64,000 nt of DNA, taken from positions 40,528,006 through 40,592,005 of the forward strand of contig CM019217.1 of assembly GCA_009741485.1 (NCBI GenBank), read 5' to 3'. Position 1 is the first letter of the stretch. Each line of letters starts with the position of its first letter. The DNA comes from Malurus cyaneus samueli (Eukaryota > Chordata > Aves > Passeriformes > Maluridae). Shown one piece after another: positions 55,201 to 64,000 of the stretch. Both the position numbers and the translations under genes were made by a program. A model generated the notes under the pieces. It was given only the letters and a program-made list of their open reading frames with translations, ran no database searches and was not told the DNA's origin.

Positions 55201-57416
55201 AGTACAACAAGCATACAGAAATTGATTTTTGCATAAACTCCTGCTTTTGCTTAGACAAATTCAACAACATATTCTGCAACAAATATGGTCAAAACCAATT
55301 ATCACTGTTACTTTAGTGAATTAACACTTCCATGTTCTCTGGATAAGAAAGCTGTATTTAACACCCAGCTTAATTTCCTGTGAAATTTATTTTAAAGAGA
55401 AAACCAGAAAACATTGTAATGAGTAAGGGACTAAATGCCTTTTATAATTGTGTGCTATTTCTAGTGCACATTACTGGCTGTTCTTAGCCAAGCACCTCTT
55501 TTATTAAGTTATTGCCACATATGTACTTTTCAATATAAAATAAAAATATAGCTCATAACAGAATTTGGTTCTGTGCCCATGTTTTTGTATAGTATTGTGT
55601 TTGGATTTTTTAATTATTACTTCATTACGAACAGGTGGTTTAGATTTGCAGATGTTTAGATATTCATTTTAACTATTCAATTGTTAATCAGAAAAACAGA
55701 AAAAGGAAGCATTCTCTGATCACATTTACCTTAACGTGCTTTGGAATATACCAAACTTCTACCATGGAATTTTTTAATTTGAAGCAAATTTTTGTTGGCT
55801 GGCAAAGAGGGGGCATTTGAAGTTTGGGGCATATGAAGTTTGAGGCATCTTCTTCCCTATGATTTACTACATCCCATAGTAATAAGGAACTGCAAAATTT
55901 CTTTGTATGTCTAACACTGGATATTTATGTTGCAAGTAATTAAAAATAGCCAAGTTAGCTTTAAACAAATTACTTTAGATAAAAAAAGTTGAGTGCGACT
56001 CATAGTTTACATGATCTAATGCACAGCAATCTCCATCAGGAAAGGTGACATTTTCTGACTAAACAAGACATTTTGGATACCTTTATACTCCACAGTGGAC
56101 CCACTTTGATCATTTGACTAGCAGGTTTTTCTTAGGTCATGTGTTATTTGGTGAGACACCGTTAATTTCAATTGATTTCATTGACAGCAGCTGGAAAGTA
56201 GGTAAATGATGATAGCACTGCTGGCAAGAGTTGCTGAAGAGACAAATTACACAAGGAAGCAGTTTAATACAGTGATGGATAGAGTGAAAGAAATTTGCTA
56301 AACAAAAAGATGCAGAAGAATCTGTAACTGACCACCACTCCCTCCAAACCTGAATCTGAAAGACATGATCCTTGGTCACTTCTCTTGACTGACACCAAGT
56401 AAGTGGGGAGTCCCGGGCACAAATAGTTGATGATGGTTGTAGGAAGACAAGAGGTTGTGGGCAGCTTTTAGGCATCTAGTTTATTACATCAATTTGGAGA
56501 TTTCCATACTCTGGAGATTTAAATCCATGTGTTCTGAGCTTTTGCTAGTGCTAGATGGTGGGATTTTTATTGCTATCCTCCTTTTAATATAATTTATAAT
56601 TAAAGTCTTCCAATTAAGGTATTAAAAGAAGTTTGTCTCAACTTTGCTTGACTTTTTGTTACTGCATTATGAAGTTTTAATTATCTTTGCACATATGCCT
56701 TGGTGTTCTGTCTTGACAAAAAAAATGGAGAATGAATCACAATCATAGTGCAAAAATAGCTTTTGTCTGTTAAAACTTCTTATTATCGGTGCTGAATGGT
56801 CTTTAGTGAATGAGACAGATAATTTACAAGAAGAATAAAGGGAAAACAAATGGTAAACAAAGGTGTGTTTTTAAGTGGAAAAATTGTCTTTGCTTTTGAA
56901 TCAAAGCTCCTAACTAGTGCAATGCATCAGACTAATAGTTAATTCAATTTAGATTAATTGCTTAGCTGTACTTGATTGCATATTCCTCATGTTCAGGATA
57001 AAGGGTGCATTTGCAGAGATTCTGGGTAGTCCTAAATGAAACTGGAGTAAACTGAAGCTGTACTTTGAACAAATGAAATTGTATACAAGCCAACAGTATC
57101 CAGTATCGTGTTGGGAACTAGGCCTGTTGAACATCTGAGCTGTTTGACCTTTTTTGGCTCGCTGCCCACACCTCTGCTACGTGATGTCAGAATTACTGCT
57201 CCCTGGACCCTCAGTGAGGCATGAAGTCATGCTGGCAGAGTTTGTAAAACATATAGCTGTCCCTTCAAAGCTCTTGAAGACTTGAGGGATACTGTTAACA
57301 GCTTTTCAGAAGTCCATCTGGGCTGCATGTACTAAATCACCTTTGCCTTTTGCAACTCTAACTGCTGGCATTAATAATTCAGATTTTTCACAGACTAATT
57401 CATAGCTGGGATTATT

Positions 57417-57820
57417 GAATCACAGAACATGTCAGAGGGGAATTCTTGCAGGCACTTGGCCAAGCTCCTTTATTCACATCCCAATTGTGAATAAAACCTG
57501 AATTCCAAATCTGAATCCCTTGTCTGCAAAGCTAACCAGCTGGACTCCTGTACTTTGGCCTTATTCTGTCCCAAGTACAAGACTTGTCATTTGTCTTGGT
57601 AGAATTTCAGTTTGTCAACCCATTTCTTCCATGTATTATGTTCCCTCTGAAGGGCAGTATTGCAGAAAACTGCTTCCTGATCCTATGAATTTTGTGACAG
57701 CTGCAAGATTTCTGACCATTCATTTTGTCCTGTCATCCAAGTCACTAATGAAAGTGTTCAACAGTACTGAAACCACTTGTAGTGAGCTGACCTTTAGTCT
57801 GTGAAATGCTGACCCTTTGA
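57417..57820 (-). mobile_element. Degraded antisense CR1 LINE (RT region), probable
   Basis: Read on the + strand, the block contains weakened copies of motifs seen in reverse-oriented CR1 reverse-transcriptase DNA, in the right order. These are a terminal-like gaatcacagaac near 57417, gaatttcagtttgtcaaccc near 57605, catccaagtcactaatgaaa near 57735 with gttcaacagtactg following, and ccacttgtagtgagctgacc near 57773. Divergence is high and indels are likely, so no intact RT frame remains. The flanks (57140-57416 and 57820-57920) are similarly GC-richer and may belong to the same insertion. An old LTR element is the alternative. Confidence 0.6.
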
Positions 57821-60800
57821 GTCTGAGAGTATGGTAAGATACCCGCAGTTCACTCTTGCTATCCACACCTCCCTAGCTGGGGTCCAGCAGCACTCTGAGT
57901 GAATCCAAGCCTGACTAAAATAAATTATGTTTAGTACTGTTCTGTTAACCATATTGCTCATCTTTTCATAGTAGAAACCATTTCTGGCTTAAATTCATGT
58001 GTGTACTTTGCTAAGTGTACCCACACAAAGCTGAATAAATACTGTTTTTTCACTTCTCTAGGAAATGCTCTGATGTTAACATCATGTGTCTGTCTTTACA
58101 GCCTGCAAATTTGTTAACACTGTATTTTTAAAATAGTTTTATAAAATTATCATTCATTCTTTACCAGTCTCTGTATTTGAATTTGCCATCATCACAGGGT
58201 GCATAATTTGAATGGATTTATTCAAAGTTCAAAAAATTACCATGTACTTTTATCATATAACACCATTCATGAATACTTATGTGTGCTACTGTTTTAATGA
58301 AAAATGTTACTTTCAGCTTTGTGGCATTCCTTTTTTGTCATTTCTAATTTCCAGTACTGGGTAAACCTTGTGCTAGTGATGAGCTAAACATTTGCAGTTG
58401 GTCTTATAATGAATCATAATTGACTCGCTTCCTCATTAGATTTCCTGTGAGGATTTAGAAAATGTAGTGTATAATCCTCCCATATGTTTATTGGTACTTA
58501 TAAACCTTTTGTGCATTCTTCAATTTGAAGTGTCTTTGTTTGAAGGCAATCAGTCATCATGGTTTATTATTTGTTTCTTCAGGTTTTTCAGACATTTTAA
58601 AGAAAAGTACTATTAGTGGTTAAGTCAATGAATATAGTTGATAATAAAATGACAGTGTGGGGTGTATTTTAGAGTTGAATTAGTCCTGAAGATGGGAATG
58701 TTTGTTTCATTCTTGGCTTTTTTCAACATCACCTTTCAACCCTATTATTGTTTACCTAGAATTGTATTTGCTGCATGAAATTCTATTATATCTCATTTCT
58801 ATAGAATGTAAGGCAAAGTTATGACAGAGATACTTGTGAAGGTTAAGAAAAGCAAGTCTCTTTTCAATAGTTTACACTCACTAATCAGCACTCTCACAAA
58901 AGCTAGAGCTTTGGGCACTCCTGCAAATTAAAAGCTGCTCAAAGTATCCAAAGTAGAAACTGGATGTAGTCTGCTATTAAAAATTGTCTTTAATATCTGG
59001 TCCTCTCTCCAGAACTAATTTTCCTCATCCATCCCAGAATTAGATCAAAAGTGAGATTAAGGATAGACAAACTGATTTTGTAGTGACTGAATTTTTGGCA
59101 GAATTTCAGTTTAAATTTCACTGCTGATATAGCTCGTGAAGAATATCTGGTCTTTTGTCTGCCAGATGAGTAACAGAAAACCTAGGGAAAGCCTCTCAGA
59201 AAGATGGGGGCTAAGAAAATTCTAATGCAAATGGTGACATCCAGTGAAGCTGGAAGAACAGGACTTCAGGGATATAAACAAACTAAGGTGAATTTCTTAG
59301 CAGACAATAAATAGTTAAACTTAAGATGGGAATTGTGTAATAGTTGAAACAAGCTAAGTATTTTGGTGTAAGTAGCAGAGGAAAGTGAGTGGAATCAACT
59401 TGAGGAAAGCAAAGAAATTGACATTTTGAATATGTAGAACTTGCAATCCATAATAAAAAAAAAAGTTAGAGTTTGTGGAGGTGGAGTGTCTGAAAATCAA
59501 GATGGTTGAAATAGAATATATTGTAAAAAAGCTTTCAATTTTTTTTTATTTTATACAAATCCTAAATCAGTTGTCTAAATTTTGTTTACAACACCTTAGG
59601 CATTATTAATTTGTCTGTTCCTATTTCACCCTAGAAAATCCTGTCTTTATTTCATTTTCATTTTATAATGAAGTTATTCATAAATAAACTTTCTATATGT
59701 GTGCGAAGATAGACATGTACCAAAATGTCATCTTCTGACTGTGTACTTATATATTTGGAATGAATGTTTGGTTATCATAATAACTTATTATTTCCCTCTG
59801 TCAGCAGTAGTTTAATCTCTATTAATAACAAAAGTATAGAATTTTCAGATTTAAAACATAGTATTCAATATTATTTTCATAGATTTGAACAACTCAAGAG
59901 CAGGATTAGTTTTTAGTTTAGGAATCATAATGGATGTGAATCTGAGATTTAATGTTTTAAAATTAATTTTTCTTATAAGAAAAGAAGGAGTAACTTTTGG
60001 GGTTTCATTTTGGGATTTTTTTTTTTTGTTAGTTTAGTTTTTTCTTTAATATCACCTTAGTGTAAAAACCATGATGACAGGACTTTATTTTCCTTCTTCC
60101 TTGGGGAAAAATTCTCCCTCCATTCCAAATTAAGGGATTCCTCAGATTAAAGCAGTGTAATTGTTGTGTTCTTCACTAACAGTCCAGCTAATGCTAGTCT
60201 ATATTCCTTTTCTTCCAGCATAATGTACTCCTTTGACTCATTATGGCAGTGTCACCACTATAAACTGCCTCTGACCTGGCAATATTATATTCATGGGTGC
60301 TATAACAATATTACCAATATATGCTAAACAGAATTATCACTATATGCTTCTCAGGTGTTTCCTTCTTTGTACATTTGCTCTTGACCATTATCACTTTTTG
60401 GCTATTTGTGTAATGACCATGAGGATTTATTTATCTGATTAGAGTAGCTTTAATATGAATCTGTGTTACTGCAATAGATCATGGACTCTGTTTCTAGAGC
60501 TATGGATTCTGCTTGACGTTCTAGTTCAGATTACATTTGGAGCTTAGACTGCAAGTTTTAGTCTATGTGTCTCATTGTGTTTGTGCTCCTTGTGTGTGTA
60601 CCCCACTCCAACACAGCCCCTTTTGTCATTTGCCTTCAATCATTCTTAGTGAAAATTGTTACCAAGAAGAAGCACTTTCCAGTTCAGGCATTTACCAGCA
60701 AACATTCAGTAGGAATTTTTATCTTTTAGAAGATGTGTCTTCCCATCTGAATCCTGATGGGATGGCTCAGCATCATAAATCCAGATTCTGAAGGATTGTC

Positions 60801-61729
60801 AAGAAAAGAATGTTCTGGAATAGGGGGAAGTGAGGCTAAGTTTGATTTTCTAAAACTTTGTGGAAACTTTAAAGTTTAAATCTACATCTGCAATATGCAT
60901 TGGCATGTTCTGTGCATGACTGAGAAGATAAACTGTGAAACTGTACAGTCTTGGATGGGATGGTGGGAAAACTCATGTTTCAGCTAAAGAAGTGTTCCAG
61001 ACGTGACAGGACTTGACATTGTAGACAGCTGAATGCTGTTTCAGGTCTTGTCGGAAAGCTATACAGGATAATCTGAAAAGAGTGATCTAAGAAGTAATTC
61101 CTAAAATCTTTGCTTTATAGAGGTTTCAAAAGACATGGTGACCTGTGGTGACTGGGTCCAGAGCAGCTGACTTCCACAGGACACACATGGAGAGACATAA
61201 TCACAAATATTATGTATTTGATACAGCAATGGAAATGTGTGAATAGTTTCTAGTCTCAATGGCTAAAATTTATATTTGTGATCAGTGTTTTGCAAATATT
61301 TTCTTATCTTGGTACAAATTGAAAAGTCAGCAGCAGTACAAGACAATCTGGTTAATATTTCTATATCTGACTGTATACACTCCTGATAGCAAAATTATAC
61401 TCTGGTAGTATCTTCTAAAGGCTATGTTGCTGTTTCGATTGATATCTAAATCTGAACAAAATATCTGAGATGAATTGCTGGAAAATAAAAAATAACGTGC
61501 TGTCATGATCTCCCTGTTGTCCAGACTGGAATACTCGAACATTGCAGCTCCCATGTTGTCATAGATGAGGAGATGTGCATTTGGGAACAGATACATCTTG
61601 CCCAGAATTCAGGCTGGAATTGTTAAGGGTGCATACCTGCAAACTCTAATGGGTTAGTGCACAAGTTATGCCACCAAACCACAAGGTAGACATCGCCATG
61701 AACCCTCCTCACCTCACCCAGTGATGAAA

Positions 61730-61768
61730 CCAGATGTCATAAATTTGTTTGTTCCAGATGTCATAAAT
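61730..61768. repeat. 15-bp exact direct repeat, 24 bp apart
   Basis: CCAGATGTCATAAAT occurs at 61730-61744 and 61754-61768 with 9 bases between. The spacer is too short for a transposon with target duplications; a local duplication is likelier. Confidence 0.85.
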
Positions 61769-64000
61769 GCCAGCTGATGCTCTCTTCAGTATCTACAGCT
61801 TTTGCATAAATAGTACAACTGAGTATATTTAAGAAGGGACAAGAAGAACAGGATCAGTGGATGGGAGTAGTAAGGTAGAGAAACAAAAGGGGAAGCCATG
61901 AAAGATGAGAATGAGATGAAATGAAAGGGTGGGCAGAGGGAAAGAGAAAAGCAGAGCCTGCTCTAAATGCATCTGAGATTCTGTGTAGCTGGGAAAGCAA
62001 CTACAAGAAAAAGCAAAGATTTATTAACAGTTTTAAATAGAAGTAAATCAAAGAAGCTGCCAAAATACTGATTTTGAAAATAACATTCTATTGTGAGGTT
62101 GTGTACATATACAAATGTGTGTTCTTATTGATTTGCAGATAAACACTGAGGTCATTGGGTGTCAACCTGCTTTTCTTTCTCTGCAGTGTCATTTTCATAT
62201 GTTCTTTCTTTTTTTACCAGAAGAGAGATGTTTTTTGAAGCTATTATTGAAAAGTAATCATTTTGTCTTTTGAGTGGAACAGATGGCATGAAATGATAAG
62301 TATTTTTTTAAGCATTTCCATGGGGAAAAGTGTTCTGGTTTTAAGAGTTTTATTCACCTTGATGAATTCCATTTTAGTTGGGCTATTTAAAAATGTTTCT
62401 TAGGCTGCTCACAGCTGCAAGTACATCCAAGTTTTGGAAATCTGTAGCTTGATCCAGCCTCATTGCATTTCTTCCTCACTATTCTGTGAAGTTTTGTTGC
62501 AACTCATTACAGATTCTGGTACCTCAGAGGAACATTCAGTGCTCGCAGCAGAAAGATCTCTTCACAGTATTTGTTTTGGTTTACGTCATTCCAAAACTGA
62601 AACATAAGCTACTGAATTTATAAATAAGCTAACAATCAAACAAATAAATGCAATGTTATGAATAATTTTTGAAACAAACTAAGCCACGCTGATATTTTAC
62701 TAAAGAAACATAAGTAAGAAAACAAGGAAAACAAAGACTTTTTCTTGAACATTTTCTCCCTTACTAAATAAATGTATTCATAATTTGAAGACAGTGGTAT
62801 CTGTGCAACCATTTATATGCCCACTATGCAAGATCATTCGCACAACTAGCTTAGGGCTTCAAAGTCTAACAAACATATTTACAGTGACTGTAGAAAGCAG
62901 ACATATCTTTACTTTTTTTCCATATGATCAGTCATTATTGTAGTCCACATTTCCAGAATCTACAAGAAAAATTGTTAAAATGTATTTTTAAAAATGGGAT
63001 TTCTTTGTGTAGATAATTTCTAGTGCTCAGAAATATGTCCCAGAGGAGTTGGTGAAATGCTCAGAAGCTGACAGCACTCATAGAAGTATGAAATCGAAGC
63101 ATTTCAGAAACCTGGTGATATGCGTAAGTTGGTGTTAATGTGGTGCTATCAGCAAAACTAGAGTGATGCTTTGGAAATGGTGCATTACATTTGGCAAAAA
63201 TGAACAATGTTCTTTCTCAAGAAGAAACAGGATAGGCAATGTTAATCATTAAATGTAAAATTTCATTCAACTTAAGTAACTTCCAAATTTTTTTTTGATT
63301 AGTATCTTTTTTCTATGCCTTTTCCCCATCTTTTCTGCACTTTTATTTCCTCTTTTGTACATCTTGCATACCTTTCTCACCACTGTTGCAAAGATACAGC
63401 ACAGCAATTTTGGAAGATTTGATGTTCAGCTTTGTGCACCTAAGAATACTGACTTCAGAAAATTGAGCACTGAAATGCCACAAAAGAGTGCTGAGACTAA
63501 ATTTGACATCCCATCAATGTTGCATCAATACCTGATACTCTTTCTTCCATTATTGTTTTTAAAAACTGACACATTTCAGTCCAGTTCTGAAATATTTGCT
63601 ATTAAAAGCACACTAGCATAGCAAGAATTATTTTTCCATTTTAAAAGAAAGCATCTAAAACTCAAGGACAGACAGTATTTTTATGGTGACAATGTCAGTG
63701 TTGTTGTGGAAAGTCATCTTATTCTCCATGTTCTGAACAAAGGCATGAATTCTGTTGAATTTACAATGGATATAAGTGTGAAGTGTCAAACACTAAATGA
63801 GAAAATTTGCTGCAAGTCCATGAGTTTTTTTAAAATTCAAATGTATCTCCTTACATATGCTAATACTGTTCTATGATCCCCTAGATTTTCACTTCTGCTT
63901 TATTTTTACACAGGTCATTTTTAGTATATGCTCTCCTCTTATATTAAAATAAAAGAAAAATAACATTTTTCATAGATTTTTAAAACTAACTATTGCTGCA

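Overview
The window is vertebrate nuclear DNA, most likely from a bird. It is AT-rich with long non-coding stretches, and its coding sequence comes in short exons with GT/AG splice sites. Its recognisable interspersed repeats are CR1 LINEs and one LTR-like block of a kind I associate with bird genomes, perhaps songbirds. There are no operons, CRISPR arrays or prokaryotic features. The assignment rests on recognising repeat families and the gene by eye; no database search was run.

The only gene I can support is a piece of FSTL5 (follistatin-like 5) on the + strand. Two internal exons are visible: 33277-33473 (197 bp) and 42323-42443 (121 bp). They are separated by an 8.85 kb intron and flanked by more than 33 kb of intron upstream and more than 21 kb downstream. 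Together they encode 106 residues plus the first base of one more codon: the segment just after the Kazal/follistatin domain and the two EF-hands. The reading frame is open across both exons, the phases agree (1, then 0, then 1), and all four splice sites look functional. The remaining domains (signal peptide, Kazal, Ig-like, C-terminal) must lie outside the window.

Layout: 1-33276 is upstream intron, holding a 3'-terminal CR1 LINE at about 16.79-17.47 kb, GC-richer unassigned blocks at 4.5-4.8, 6.9-7.45 and 31.39-31.85 kb, and several poly-T/G or poly-A tracts. 33277-33473 is exon A. 33474-42322 is an intron with a hairpin close to the exon and an LTR-like block at about 34.82-35.31 kb. 42323-42443 is exon B. 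42444-64000 is downstream intron, holding a short CR1 3' fragment at 52.13-52.23 kb beside two hairpins, a degraded antisense CR1 at about 57.42-57.82 kb, a (CAAA)n microsatellite, a 43-bp-period duplication, and one ambiguous base at 49975.

I found no undescribed system. The points most worth a second look are the sense-oriented LTR-like block with a poly(A) signal 1.3 kb past exon A, the two unassigned GC-rich islands, and the perfect hairpins next to exon A and next to the CR1 fragment.
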